From positions 1 to 64,000 of the forward strand of contig CAMUJF010000003.1 in the NCBI GenBank assembly GCA_947089135.1: a DNA stretch of 64,000 bases. Direction: 5' to 3'. The position numbers and the translations under genes were made by a program. Source of the DNA: an uncultured Clostridia bacterium (lineage in GTDB: Bacteria; Bacillota; Clostridia; Oscillospirales; Ruminococcaceae). Shown here piece after piece: positions 1 through 9,417 of this stretch (position 1 is its first letter; every line of letters starts with the position of its first letter). The notes beneath the pieces were generated by a model that saw nothing but the letters and a program-made list of their open reading frames with translations, had not been told where the DNA came from and made no database searches.

Positions 1-101
1 TCTATTTTACCATACTTTTCTCTCTTTTGCAACTGTGCGGTGTTGCCTTAATTTTATGGCTGATGTCATATCGCATAAAATTCATTTCCGAACCGCAGTT
101 A

Positions 102-185
102 TTACAGATTTTGCTCCGTACACCATTCTCTTTGGCTTTTTCCGCTTTGCTTGAAGTCTTCTACCGTTTCTTTTATTTGTTTCAT
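102..185 (-). pseudogene. IS66-type accessory protein (TnpA) N-terminal remnant
   Basis: A 27-codon reading frame on the minus strand opens with ATG and contains SGKSQREWCTEQN, which resembles the N-terminal SG-x-SQREWC segment of IS66-family TnpA accessory proteins. It stops at once, whereas the normal protein is about 100 residues or more, so it is probably a decayed fragment. The next frame reads through the stop and encodes a CNNCG zinc-ribbon-like peptide to about position 2, so a frameshifted relict or a different small gene is also possible. No inverted repeats or transposase are visible. The rest of 1-403 holds a run of ten G at 252-261 and nothing else I recognise. Confidence 0.4.
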
Positions 186-403
186 TTTCAATCCTCGCCT
201 TTCTTTGTGATTTGCTTTTATTATATCACAAAGATTTTGGGGTTAAAAGGTGGGGGGGGGGTGACGCTTACGTTTGTTGCGTAATATTATTTTATACCAT
301 AGGGTGCTTTTTGTGCTGTCCGTACAATGTGGGGAAGGTCAACTGAGAAGCAGGGATTTTTGTGTTTTTATTTCATTTTGGCGTTGATTTTGCGTTTTGC
401 TTG

Positions 404-1927
404 TCAAATCACATTTCCCTGACGCTTAAAGCTTAGAGGACTTATCCCCACATACTTTTTAAATTTGTTGTGAAAGTAGTTTATATTTGAGTATCCGACC
501 ATTTCCGCAACCTCGTACACCTTGTATTCATTCAGCAAAAGCAAGCGTTTTGCCTCCGTGATCCTTATGCGGTCAAGGTAGTTATTGAAGTTTTCACCTG
601 TGTACTGATGAAAAACCTTGCCGAGATACGCGCTGTTGTATCCGAAAATATTTGCAAGCTGTTCAAGCCTGAGCTCACGGCTGTAGTTGGATTGAATGTA
701 CTGTACAACGCGTTCCATAGTACTTTTTGTAGTTCTTCCGAAATGTGTGCAGGACAGTTCGCAAAGCATATTTTTAAGCATTTCGATAATGTCGAACAGG
801 CTTGAGGTCTCGCCAAGCTTTGCAATAAATTCATTGTTGATAAACTGTTCTGTTTTTTTGTCGCCGATATTTTTTGTCAGACGGCTTTTTATGTCCATTA
901 CCGCAGTAATGCAAAGTACCTTGATTCTTTCGGGAGTATAGCTGCTGCCGCAAAGAGCCTGACGAAGATTTTCAAGAGTCTCGCCAAGCTTTTCGGTGTC
1001 GTTGATCTCAACGTAAGCGTAAAGCTTTCCAACAATATCGTTTATCTGACCGTCTCCGTCCGATTCATCGTCGGCAGTTTCCGATGTTACAACGCCTTGA
1101 TGCAGGTACATAAATCTGTTTTTAAGAAGATTGTCAGCGTCAAGATATGATATTCTTATATCCTCCGGGGATGCAACTGTATTTCCTATTGTAACAAAAA
1201 TTTTACCGAAGAGATCCTTGTTGAGCTCCGCAAAAAAATCGAGTATCTTTTTTCTTTTCCAACCCTTGAAAAGTACTGCTGTGATGCCGCTTCTGAATTC
1301 CGGGGATAGGATATCCACATCACTGCACGAATCAAGTCGGTTTTTTACCGATTCGAGAAGAACGGACTTTTCGTCTTGATCCATGTCTTCCGCCGGACTT
1401 ATTATCGCCGCGTCATAATGATCATAGCAGTAAGACGAAAGTGAGCTTTGGTTAATGAAATTGTCGTCTCCGAGAAGCAGTGCGCGGACAAGCTGTTCAT
1501 TCATATATTTGCTGCCCTTGCGTATAGCGGATCTGTTTTTCTTATCGGTATGGATCTCGTCGCGGACCGCTTTCAAAGCTTCAATAAGCTCGTCCTCGTC
1601 CACAGGTTTCAGAATAAAGCCCTTTACGCCGAGAGACATTGCCTCCTTAGCGTATGTGAAATCGGAGTATCCGGACAGGATAAGGCATTTTCCGCCGTAA
1701 CCGTTTTTCTTGGCGGCTTCGATCATCTTAATGCCGGACATTCCGGGCATTTTTACGTCGGCGATGACAATATCCGGATTAAGCGAAAGAATTTTTGAAA
1801 GCCCTTCGTCGCCGTCTTCGGCTTCTCCAATAACTTCAAGCCCCAGTTCTTCCCATGGGATCATCATTTTTACGCCGTGACGAACGTTAGGCTCGTCGTC
1901 TGCAAGCAAAACCTTGAGCATAATCAA
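404..1927 (-). CDS. YesN-type response regulator, REC plus AraC output domain
   Basis: This is a cytoplasmic response regulator of about 507 residues. An N-terminal receiver domain has the acidic pair D10-D11, phospho-acceptor D57 (in VIADVKMPG), S85 and K107 (in FILKP). A poorly conserved middle follows, and the last 100 residues form an AraC-type double helix-turn-helix ending in YFHNKFKKYVGISP. This architecture is YesN, which pairs with YesM kinases and usually controls sugar uptake or polysaccharide use. The partner kinase lies upstream on the same strand. The TTG at 1927 has AAGGA eight bases upstream; the in-frame ATG at 1921 is an alternative start. No transporter is next to it, so the target is unknown. 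Confidence 0.93.
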   Translation of the reverse strand: MIMLKVLLADDEPNVRHGVKMMIPWEELGLEVIGEAEDGDEGLSKILSLNPDIVIADVKMPGMSGIKMIEAAKKNGYGGKCLILSGYSDFTYAKEAMSLGVKGFILKPVDEDELIEALKAVRDEIHTDKKNRSAIRKGSKYMNEQLVRALLLGDDNFINQSSLSSYCYDHYDAAIISPAEDMDQDEKSVLLESVKNRLDSCSDVDILSPEFRSGITAVLFKGWKRKKILDFFAELNKDLFGKIFVTIGNTVASPEDIRISYLDADNLLKNRFMYLHQGVVTSETADDESDGDGQINDIVGKLYAYVEINDTEKLGETLENLRQALCGSSYTPERIKVLCITAVMDIKSRLTKNIGDKKTEQFINNEFIAKLGETSSLFDIIEMLKNMLCELSCTHFGRTTKSTMERVVQYIQSNYSRELRLEQLANIFGYNSAYLGKVFHQYTGENFNNYLDRIRITEAKRLLLLNEYKVYEVAEMVGYSNINYFHNKFKKYVGISPLSFKRQGNVI

Positions 1928-1941
1928 TGCACCAGTCCTTC

Positions 1942-2418
1942 TTATGAGTGTAGGAAAATACCGATATTATCGGTTTTAGGCTTTTCGATCTCCATATATT
2001 CGCATCCGTCTATTTTAAAAATATGTATTTTGTAATCATGACCTTGCTTTGCAGTTGGCGTAAAAGCAGAAGCCTTTACAACAGTGCTGTCAGACGAAGG
2101 GTATTTTATTTTTTTTCTCAGAGCCGCCGGGATTTTTTCTTTTATTATAGGTATAGTGAACATACTTACGATATCGTCGGCATGAAGCTTTCCCGGAGCA
2201 AGTCTGACGCCGAACCTTTTGTCGCCGCGGCGGTAAATGTACTGCATCATAGCGCTGTTCGGATCGAGGCAGAATTCACCGCATATCTTGTCATATTCGT
2301 CCGGCGTAAGATTGCAGTTGATCTTTACCTTGCGGCGCGAGTGCATAGCGGCGGTAATAAGCGCTGAAAGAACAGCAGTACCGGAAACGGCAAAAAAGAG
2401 TTTGCTTACAGATTTCAT
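1942..2418 (-). CDS. Unknown small protein with one N-terminal membrane segment
   Basis: I do not recognise this 158-residue protein. It begins with a hydrophobic segment at about residues 5-25 followed by Arg/Lys (HSRRKVK), consistent with a signal anchor, and continues as a soluble mixed alpha/beta domain. The start at 2418 is chosen because AGGAGG lies six bases upstream; the longer frame to 2487 lacks a ribosome site. It sits between the response regulator and the kinase on the same strand with short gaps, so it is probably co-transcribed with them. It may modulate signalling, but nothing in its sequence proves this. Confidence 0.7.
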   Translation of the reverse strand: MKSVSKLFFAVSGTAVLSALITAAMHSRRKVKINCNLTPDEYDKICGEFCLDPNSAMMQYIYRRGDKRFGVRLAPGKLHADDIVSMFTIPIIKEKIPAALRKKIKYPSSDSTVVKASAFTPTAKQGHDYKIHIFKIDGCEYMEIEKPKTDNIGIFLHS

Positions 2419-2496
2419 ATCAAGTCCTCCTGCGATGATTTCAGAAGCCGTATTAACAATTTCTGTATATATTTTGTAAACGAGCACAATAATTTG

Positions 2497-4338
2497 TTAA
2501 AGTCTTTTTGATGAGATGTTTTCGCTTATTTCACTGTATTTTTCCGGAAGTCTTTTCATAATGTTTTCATCAACTATTTTGGGAAGCGTTATCCTTATGG
2601 CTGTACCGTGTCCGAGAGTAGTCTCCACCGTAAGACCGTACTGTTCTCCGTGATACATTTTTATGCGCTTGTTAACGTTGGTAAGACCGATACTTTTTCC
2701 CGAAGAAGTATCGTTTTTTTCCAGCTTGGCAAGAAGCTCTCTCAGTTTGTCCGCAGGGATTCCCTGACCGTTGTCCGATACTTCTATTATGACCTTTCCG
2801 CTGCGGTAGAAAACCTTTATGTCTATCTTACCGTTTGCTTTTTCACCCTCTATACCGTGAACGAAAGCATTTTCGACGATAGGCTGAATGATAAGAGGAA
2901 GTATCTTATAGTTTCTGTTCACTTCGCAGTATATTGAATAGGACACTCTGTCTCCGAAGCGGGCAGCCTGAAGTTCAAGGTAGCTTTTGGTAAATTCCAG
3001 TTCCGATTCGAGGGTTACCATACCGTCTTTTACCTCAAGGCATCTGCGCATGAATTTGCCGAGCTTTTTGACCAGATCTGCAGTTTCCTTGTCATCGTTG
3101 CAGTAAGCCTTCATACGGATAGTTTCAAGGGTGTTATAGAGGAAGTGCGGATTGATCTGGCTTGCAAGAGCTTTGAATTCCGCCTCGACCTGATTAAGCT
3201 TAAAGCTTTCCGATTGTATTTTGGATTCGTATGCGTCGTTTATCAGCGTCTGCATACTGTCCACCATTTTTTTCAGATCCTGATAAAGCTCGAAAATTTC
3301 GTCGGTACCGCGTATTTCTTCGTTTAAAACGAAATTTCCAGCCGTGACCTTGTGCATCTGATTTTTGAGGAATTGGATACGTCTTGAAAACATACTTGAA
3401 AAAAGTATCGTTATCAGAACCGACAGTATAATACATAAAAAAATGTACCATATATACATAAAAATAACATTATTGATCTCGTCGTTGAATAGGGAATAAG
3501 GCTTTAGAACATATATCTGAAACAGGTTTCCCGTGTTATCATAATCAAAGTATGATATGACGGTATGTCCTATTTTGTTCAGTCTGTTTGATTCGTCGTC
3601 AAGCAGCTTTGAACCGCTTATTCCATAGTAAAAATTATTTTTTTCGCTTGCCAGCACCGATCCTGTATCTATGCCCGGTATGTCGCTGTAAAAAACTACT
3701 CCCTGAGAAACGCTGAATACTACGCCGTAATCAATATTTTCGGTAAGTTCATTATAAACTTTCGGACTGACTGAAGAGACCATCGTTCCGCAGAAGTTTC
3801 CTTTTTGGTTTTTAAGAGGACTTATTCTGCATAATCTGTATTCGTTGTTTGAATATATGATCTGCCATTTTGCAAGATCGGATTCCATTGCCTCTTTATA
3901 CCAGTATGTGTTGCAAACGCTTTCGTCCGCATTTTTAAAGTTGGAGTTTGCGACAAAGCCGTCCAAATCTATATAAAAAGTAATATCTTCTATCTGAGGA
4001 TATGCGTCCAGGAATTCGGGAACGGCCTGGTTCTGCATATAGTAGTTGAAGTATTCGTCCTGATTGACGAACTCATTATTCAGAAGCTCTTTGATCTTGC
4101 TGCTTTGCAGTACCCGTTCGCTAACATTTGAAATAGTCAGTATAATGTCGTTGAGTCTTGTTCTGAGGCTGTCCGCAGTAGAAATGGACTCGTTTTCCGC
4201 GTTTACCCTTATCGTATCTGCCAAGTTGTACAGCAGGAACACTCCCGCAAGAGTAACGGGCACGACCGCCGTGATGCACATGAAAACAAGCTTATTGCGG
4301 AATTTGGTGTTAAGCAGCTTCTGAATAGGATTTATCAT
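2497..4338 (-). CDS. YesM-type membrane sensor histidine kinase
   Basis: This sensor kinase of about 613 residues has two membrane segments (about 17-40 and 290-315) around a large extracellular domain, then a HAMP region. A His_kinase domain follows with phospho-acceptor H398 in QINPHFLYNTLE, and an HATPase domain carries DNGQGIP. These are features of the YesM/LytS class, which phosphorylates YesN-type regulators; the regulator is encoded two genes downstream. Three in-frame ATGs lie close together. I chose 4338 because GGAGG at 4349-4353 is too close to the one at 4347. An extended -10 (TGATATAAT) lies near 4387-4395 on this strand. Confidence 0.93.
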   Translation of the reverse strand: MINPIQKLLNTKFRNKLVFMCITAVVPVTLAGVFLLYNLADTIRVNAENESISTADSLRTRLNDIILTISNVSERVLQSSKIKELLNNEFVNQDEYFNYYMQNQAVPEFLDAYPQIEDITFYIDLDGFVANSNFKNADESVCNTYWYKEAMESDLAKWQIIYSNNEYRLCRISPLKNQKGNFCGTMVSSVSPKVYNELTENIDYGVVFSVSQGVVFYSDIPGIDTGSVLASEKNNFYYGISGSKLLDDESNRLNKIGHTVISYFDYDNTGNLFQIYVLKPYSLFNDEINNVIFMYIWYIFLCIILSVLITILFSSMFSRRIQFLKNQMHKVTAGNFVLNEEIRGTDEIFELYQDLKKMVDSMQTLINDAYESKIQSESFKLNQVEAEFKALASQINPHFLYNTLETIRMKAYCNDDKETADLVKKLGKFMRRCLEVKDGMVTLESELEFTKSYLELQAARFGDRVSYSIYCEVNRNYKILPLIIQPIVENAFVHGIEGEKANGKIDIKVFYRSGKVIIEVSDNGQGIPADKLRELLAKLEKNDTSSGKSIGLTNVNKRIKMYHGEQYGLTVETTLGHGTAIRITLPKIVDENIMKRLPEKYSEISENISSKRL

Positions 4339-4445
4339 ATGCATCATGCCTCCGGAGTTTTTCAGGCAACCGTAAATATTTACTTAATTATATCACATTT
4401 TTCACCATAATGTATTAACATTTAATGAACAAAATTTTTGTATAA

Positions 4446-4481
4446 AAAAGTCAGTACCATTGCGGCGGGGTACTGACTTTT
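4446..4481 (-). terminator. Rho-independent terminator of the methionyl-tRNA synthetase gene
   Basis: A perfect 13-bp stem (AAAAGTCAGTACC with GGTACTGACTTTT) closes a 10-base loop just past the synthetase stop codon. On the minus strand it is followed by a T-rich run. Confidence 0.85.
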
Positions 4482-4488
4482 GCATTTA

Positions 4489-6519
4489 TTATTGCTCAAA
4501 CTGGCTTTCGTGTCTTTTAAAGAAGTCCACTCTCGGTTCAAGAAACTTAAGCTTGTGATCTGTTTCTCCCGCGAGGATATTGTCCGCCATAGGGTCGAAG
4601 ATGTGATCCCAGTTCCAGATATCATCACCGATGTTTAGATATTCTCTTACCATTTCCGTTCCGAACGGAGCAATAGGGTGGAGGAGAACAGCCGCTGTCT
4701 TTACCATATGAAAAACATTTACAAGCCATTTTCTCCTCAGTTCGTTATCGTCTGCTTTATCGGCTTCGGCTTTGGCCTTTGCCATATATTTGCTTGCCTT
4801 GCGGATATAGGAGTCCAAAACATAAGTAACCTGGTGAAATTCAAATTTATACATGAAACGTTCATATTCGAGAACGGCCTTTTCCGATTCCGAAAGAATA
4901 TCCTCGTCAACAACGCCTACCGGCATTTTGCCGTCAAGATATTTTTGAGCGTCGTAGAAGCAGGTGCGTATTATTCTGTTGAATACGTTGGAAAGCAGGA
5001 ATCCCTCTTTGGTAACAGGATCGCTGTCTTCGGGCTTTGCCGCAGGATTAAGAGGCTTCGGCTGGAAGCTTACGCTTCTCATTCCCAAACCCAAGCTCAA
5101 AAAGTGCATACGGAGCTGTTCCGGTGTGTAGTAGTCCAACAGATCGGAAGCCATGGGAGGCTTTACTGTACCGCTGCTTGAAGCCTTTTTATCCAAAAAC
5201 AATATATGATGATTAGCCACAAGAACGGGGAGCTGCAATTCTCCGTTTTGGGGGTGTACCGAAAGACCGTCTTTGCCCTGCAAAGCCATAAACATTGCCA
5301 TTTCAGCAACGCCGTAGAAGTAAATATTATCCTGACCGATGAACTGGTAGACCTGAGCTTTGTCCGAACACCAGAAGTCACGCCATTCTCCACGGTCATG
5401 TCCCTTTGATTCAAGATACGCCTGAGTAAACGAAATAGGCGCCCAAAGGGATTCAGGCCATACCCATACCGTAAGAGGCTCTTCGTTTTCAAGTACGGGA
5501 GCGGGTACGCCCCATTCAATGTTTCCTGTTAAGCGGAAAGGAACAAGGGTTTTTCCTGTGCGGAAACGTATTCCCGCCTCAGAAAGCACGGCGCAGGATT
5601 TTTCACGGTCGGGAAGGGTGCTGAACTTGATAGTAAAAGAGGTTTTCTTAGGTTCCTCTATAAACTCGTGATTTTCCAGCCTGTCTTTAAGTTCTTCGTA
5701 TTTCTCCCTGAAATCGTTCATAATATAGATAACGGGAGGCTCAAGAAATTCGCTTATTGTCTTGTAGACAACCGGCCGCACGTCCTCGCGGTTTTTGATG
5801 TCCTCGGCGTATTCGCGAAGAATATCATAATGATCCGTGAGCTTGAAGTACCAGTTGTCAACATTTTTCATAACAGGCTTTTCGCCTGTTAGAGTGCTTT
5901 TAGGGTCGATAAGATCCTGCGGCATATACTGGTGTCCGAGGTCGCACTCGTCAGCATAGCCTTTTTCGGACTGACAGCCCTGAACAGGACATTTTCCAAC
6001 TACCTGTCTGCCGTTGAGGAATGTACCTACCTTTTCATCGTAGAACTGAGCGGTGGAAATTTTCTGAAGCTGACCGTTCTCATAAAGCTTTCTGATGAAC
6101 CAATCGGATACCTCGTTGTGTACCTCCGCAGTCTTGCCGAGTCCGGACGCTCCGAAAAGGTCAAGGCTTATGCCGTAGTCCTCAAGAGTCTTTTTCTGGG
6201 ACTCGTGGTTGTCCCTTACAAAATCCTTAATAGTACCCGTATAGCCCTGTTCCTCGCTGAGCTTGCGGTAGCTTTCGGCGATCGGAGAGCCGTAGCAGTC
6301 TGTTCCGGAAACGAAAATAACGTTTTCACTGCCGATTCTGTCTCTTAAAAAGCGGGCAAAAACGTCTGCGAAAACGAATACTCCGCCAACGTGACCGAAG
6401 TGCAGCTTTTTGTTACCGTAAGGCATACCGCCTGTGATAACAGCTTTTTCGGGAAACTGCGGACGGTTATCCCGTGAAATTTTCTTTTTGAAATCCTTTC
6501 CGCCTGAATTTTTATCCAT
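4489..6519 (-). CDS. metG: Methionyl-tRNA synthetase (class I), divergent KMSKS loop
   Basis: This enzyme charges tRNA-Met with methionine in the cytoplasm. The catalytic Rossmann domain has the HIGH-type motif HFGH at residues 40-43 and a MetRS-like GTDCYGSP segment. A zinc-knuckle insertion (CPVQGC with a further Cys and GH) lies near 165-190, and an alpha-helical anticodon-binding domain carries WNWDHIF near the end. The length, 676 residues, fits MetRS with a reduced C-terminus. The KMSKS loop reads DKKASSSG near residues 443-450, which is unusual. ATG 6519 is chosen over the TTG at 6525 because GGAGG then lies nine bases away. A divergent paralogue or second copy cannot be excluded from one window. 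Confidence 0.85.
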   Translation of the reverse strand: MDKNSGGKDFKKKISRDNRPQFPEKAVITGGMPYGNKKLHFGHVGGVFVFADVFARFLRDRIGSENVIFVSGTDCYGSPIAESYRKLSEEQGYTGTIKDFVRDNHESQKKTLEDYGISLDLFGASGLGKTAEVHNEVSDWFIRKLYENGQLQKISTAQFYDEKVGTFLNGRQVVGKCPVQGCQSEKGYADECDLGHQYMPQDLIDPKSTLTGEKPVMKNVDNWYFKLTDHYDILREYAEDIKNREDVRPVVYKTISEFLEPPVIYIMNDFREKYEELKDRLENHEFIEEPKKTSFTIKFSTLPDREKSCAVLSEAGIRFRTGKTLVPFRLTGNIEWGVPAPVLENEEPLTVWVWPESLWAPISFTQAYLESKGHDRGEWRDFWCSDKAQVYQFIGQDNIYFYGVAEMAMFMALQGKDGLSVHPQNGELQLPVLVANHHILFLDKKASSSGTVKPPMASDLLDYYTPEQLRMHFLSLGLGMRSVSFQPKPLNPAAKPEDSDPVTKEGFLLSNVFNRIIRTCFYDAQKYLDGKMPVGVVDEDILSESEKAVLEYERFMYKFEFHQVTYVLDSYIRKASKYMAKAKAEADKADDNELRRKWLVNVFHMVKTAAVLLHPIAPFGTEMVREYLNIGDDIWNWDHIFDPMADNILAGETDHKLKFLEPRVDFFKRHESQFEQ

Positions 6520-6565
6520 AAACAAAATCCTCCGATAATAAGAAGCAAGTGATCGCTGAAATATA

Positions 6566-7540
6566 TCAGCTCAGTGTCAGTATTGCCAAATCTCCGTTGT
6601 TGCTTTGTCCTGCATTTTTTACCGCGTGAATAACTTTCATCATAAGCTTTTCGTCGGAAGACCTGAGAGCAGTGTCAAAAGCGCTTATAGCCTTTGCGAA
6701 TTCCTCGTCGGAGAAGTCGGGAACAAAGCAGGTGAGCATTACCTTGACCGCATTGTAGAGAGAGCAGAAGAATACAAAATGATCCCAAAAGTTGAAATCG
6801 GGGTCTGAAAAAGGAATGGAGTACGACCACACATAGTTTATCATAACGTTTTCAATGTAATGAGCCTTTTCACCCGCCGCAGCCTGAGAAAATTCTTTCC
6901 TCATTCCGATATATTTTTTCATATCGGTCATTTTCAGCGTTTCGGGACCCGAAACCCCAAGATTTTTATAGATCGTGTTAAGAACCTCTTTGTAAGCGGC
7001 GTTAGGTTTTGAAAGTGATTTAAGCAGAGAGATTCCATCCGCAAGGGAATATCCGGGATTTGGGCGGACTTCCTTGAAATAAGCAAGTATCTCGTCAAAA
7101 TTCATGTTTTCGGCGGTATAGTCGTCGATAAATTTTGGAATAAGTTCGGATCTGCCGTTGTCGAGCATACCCTGAACGGTTTTGATACCATAGTTCAGCA
7201 GCAGCATACGTTTTTCAAAATTAACTTCCCTGTTTTGGAGAATGCTCATGAAAAGCGATCTGATCTGCCAGTAATACTTAGCCTGGGGATATGTTTTAAT
7301 TATCTGTTCGCTTTGAGCAATAAACTGAGCGCTTTCCTCGTCGGGGAGGTTGATCATATTATATGCAAGAACGTCTTTTTCCTCCATAAGCTTTTTTACG
7401 GACTCGATAAAACAAAGACGGGGAACATACTCTACTGCGGCAGCGGTAACGTTGATGTCGCAGAATTCGTCGGCTGTCACCGGCTTCATTTTTTCGGTAA
7501 GCTCTTTGAGAAAAGCGGGCGTGATAATAGGAAATCCCAT
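6566..7540 (-). CDS. Unknown protein of about 324 residues, mostly helical
   Basis: I do not recognise this protein. It has no signal peptide or clear membrane segment. It is rich in predicted helices and aromatic residues, with a central stretch around YYWQIRSLFMSIL and a C-terminal DFNFWDHFVFFCSLYNAV segment. The helical layout is loosely like the C-terminal half of FliB-type lysine N-methylases, but their cysteine cluster is absent, so no function is assigned. The start at 7540 is preferred because GGAG lies seven bases upstream; the frame extends further to 7564. It has its own promoter and lies 46 bases upstream of the synthetase gene. Confidence 0.7.
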   Translation of the reverse strand: MGFPIITPAFLKELTEKMKPVTADEFCDINVTAAAVEYVPRLCFIESVKKLMEEKDVLAYNMINLPDEESAQFIAQSEQIIKTYPQAKYYWQIRSLFMSILQNREVNFEKRMLLLNYGIKTVQGMLDNGRSELIPKFIDDYTAENMNFDEILAYFKEVRPNPGYSLADGISLLKSLSKPNAAYKEVLNTIYKNLGVSGPETLKMTDMKKYIGMRKEFSQAAAGEKAHYIENVMINYVWSYSIPFSDPDFNFWDHFVFFCSLYNAVKVMLTCFVPDFSDEEFAKAISAFDTALRSSDEKLMMKVIHAVKNAGQSNNGDLAILTLS

Positions 7541-7650
7541 AATAAACTCCATTCCCGGCGGCAAGAATGATACTGCCCTGTGTCCCGCAGCCGCCGCTGC
7601 AGGCTCCCGCAGTTTCAGATGCTCATTTGCGAGGGCAAATATTAAATATT

Positions 7651-7679
7651 ATTATACCATATGTTTTGTTGGATTGCAA
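7651..7679 (-). promoter_or_regulatory. Sigma-A-type promoter for the 324-residue gene
   Basis: TTGCAA and TATAAT are separated by 17 bases. The transcribed leader (about 7541-7645) is GC-rich and could fold into a hairpin (CTGCAGCGGCGGCTGCG) before the ribosome site. Confidence 0.7.
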
Positions 7680-7753
7680 GAGAATTTTACCTTTTTAGTA
7701 TAATTACGGCAAAATTTTCTCCCGAAGTTTTCAATAAATATGAATAAAAATAC

Positions 7754-7782
7754 TTGCTAAAATTGACGAAATATGTTATAAT
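7754..7782 (+). promoter_or_regulatory. Sigma-A-type promoter for the PPK2 gene
   Basis: TTGCTA and an extended -10 (TGTTATAAT) are 17 bases apart. A leader of about 95 bases follows, with GAAAGGAAG before the start codon. With the minus-strand promoter it accounts for the 7541-7882 intergenic stretch; no other element is seen there. Confidence 0.7.
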
Positions 7783-7882
7783 CAAATATACAGATATGCT
7801 GATGTGTTTTAATGCCAATGCATTTTTGTACCTGACCGGACGTGCTTTGTACGGCATACATTAACCGAAAGGAAGTCTCCAT

Positions 7883-9373
7883 ATGCTTGAAAATGCGCTT
7901 TCAAACAAGAATAAGTCCTTTGACTACAAGGATCTGACAAAGGAGCTCGAAAAGAATCTTTCTTCTCTTCAGCAGAAAATACGTGCTGAAAAGCTTCCCG
8001 TGATCATTTTACTGGAGGGCTGGGGCGCGTCGGGAAAGGGTACGCTTATTTCCGACATGATAAAAATGCTCGACCCGCGCTTTTTCAAGGTCTACTCCAC
8101 AATGCCCGCAACCGAAGCGGAAAGGCGTTACCCTATGATGAAGCGGTATTGGGAAAATATCCCTGAATACGGCGCTATATCAGTTCTTGACAGAAGCTGG
8201 TATCAGGAGCTTGCCATAGCCAAAATGGAGGAAGGGATATCTGACGAGGAATATGCCCGCCGTATTGGCTCGGTAAACACCTTTGAGCGTCAGCTTTCCG
8301 ACGACGGGTACCTTATTATAAAATTTTTCCTGCATATTTCACGCAAGGAACAGAAAAAGCGTTTCCTTAAGCTTAAGGAGGACAGCTCTACAAAGTGGCG
8401 CGTTACCGAGCTTGACAAAAAGCGCCACAAGAATTATGACGCGTATTACCGTCAGTTTGACGATATGCTTGCCAAGACCAATACTCCGCACTGTCCGTGG
8501 AGGATAATTGATACTACCGACCGCAGCTTTACGCGCTTTCAGGTATTCAATATTCTGGTTAGCCAGATCGCAAATGCGGTGAACGCCGATTCCTCCGAGC
8601 CGAGGGTTATCGAGGAGACCGCCCATCAGTTCGAGCTTTCGCCATGTCCCAAGCTTGCGGACGTTAAACTGGACAATAAAATATTGCAGCCGTCCAAATA
8701 TTACGACGAGCTGAAAAAGAACCAAAAGGAGCTTGCGAGACTCCACGGAAAAATTTACAAGAAGAAAATTCCCGTTATACTTCTGTTTGAGGGCTGGGAC
8801 GCCGCGGGAAAGGGCGGAGCCATAAAGCGTGTATCATACGCTCTTGATCCCCGCGGCTATGAAGCTGTTCCTATAGCTGCTCCCGATAAACGCGAGCTTA
8901 ATCACCACTACCTGTGGCGGTTTTGGAACAATCTTCCCAAAAGCGGACATATAACCATTTTCGACCGTTCATGGTACGGCAGGGTAATGGTCGAGAGACT
9001 GGAGGGCTTTACGTCTCCCGAACGGTGCGCTATGGCGTACCGCGAAATAAACGAGTTCGAGTCCGAGCTTGTGCAGGAGGGCGCGATAATACTTAAATTC
9101 TGGATGCAGATCGACAAGGACGAGCAGCTGCGCCGTTTTACCGACCGTCAGAATACTCCCGAAAAGCAGTGGAAGATAACCGACGAGGACTGGCGCAACC
9201 GCGAAAAGTGGGACGAATACGAGACCGCTGTTGACGAAATGCTTATGAAGACCTCTACCAAAAACGCTCCTTGGAACATTATCGAAGCCAACAACAAGCT
9301 TTATGCAAGAATAAAGGTCATGGATATTATTATTGACAGTATATCGGAATATATTAAAAATTCGGGAAAATAA
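7883..9373 (+). CDS. pap: Polyphosphate:AMP phosphotransferase (two-domain PPK2)
   Basis: The protein contains two tandem PPK2 domains. Each has a Walker A loop (GASGKGT near residues 48-54; AAGKGG near 307-312) and the Walker B/lid motif DRSWYQ or DRSWYGR. Two-domain PPK2 proteins of about 500 residues are the class that phosphorylates AMP to ADP with polyphosphate. The second domain keeps the stronger consensus, as is usual. The substrate is inferred from architecture only. It is a monocistronic cytoplasmic gene with its own promoter and a shared terminator. Confidence 0.9.
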   Translation: MLENALSNKNKSFDYKDLTKELEKNLSSLQQKIRAEKLPVIILLEGWGASGKGTLISDMIKMLDPRFFKVYSTMPATEAERRYPMMKRYWENIPEYGAISVLDRSWYQELAIAKMEEGISDEEYARRIGSVNTFERQLSDDGYLIIKFFLHISRKEQKKRFLKLKEDSSTKWRVTELDKKRHKNYDAYYRQFDDMLAKTNTPHCPWRIIDTTDRSFTRFQVFNILVSQIANAVNADSSEPRVIEETAHQFELSPCPKLADVKLDNKILQPSKYYDELKKNQKELARLHGKIYKKKIPVILLFEGWDAAGKGGAIKRVSYALDPRGYEAVPIAAPDKRELNHHYLWRFWNNLPKSGHITIFDRSWYGRVMVERLEGFTSPERCAMAYREINEFESELVQEGAIILKFWMQIDKDEQLRRFTDRQNTPEKQWKITDEDWRNREKWDEYETAVDEMLMKTSTKNAPWNIIEANNKLYARIKVMDIIIDSISEYIKNSGK

Positions 9374-9387
9374 CTCCCTGATAAATC

Positions 9388-9416
9388 AAACGGACGGCTT
9401 AAAACCGTCCGTTTTT
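9388..9416. terminator. Bidirectional terminator between convergent genes
   Basis: A 10-bp stem (AAACGGACGG with CCGTCCGTTT) and a short loop lie between the PPK2 gene and the flavodoxin-like gene. T-rich sequence on one side and A-rich sequence on the other allow it to serve both. Confidence 0.85.
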
Positions 9417-9417
9417 G

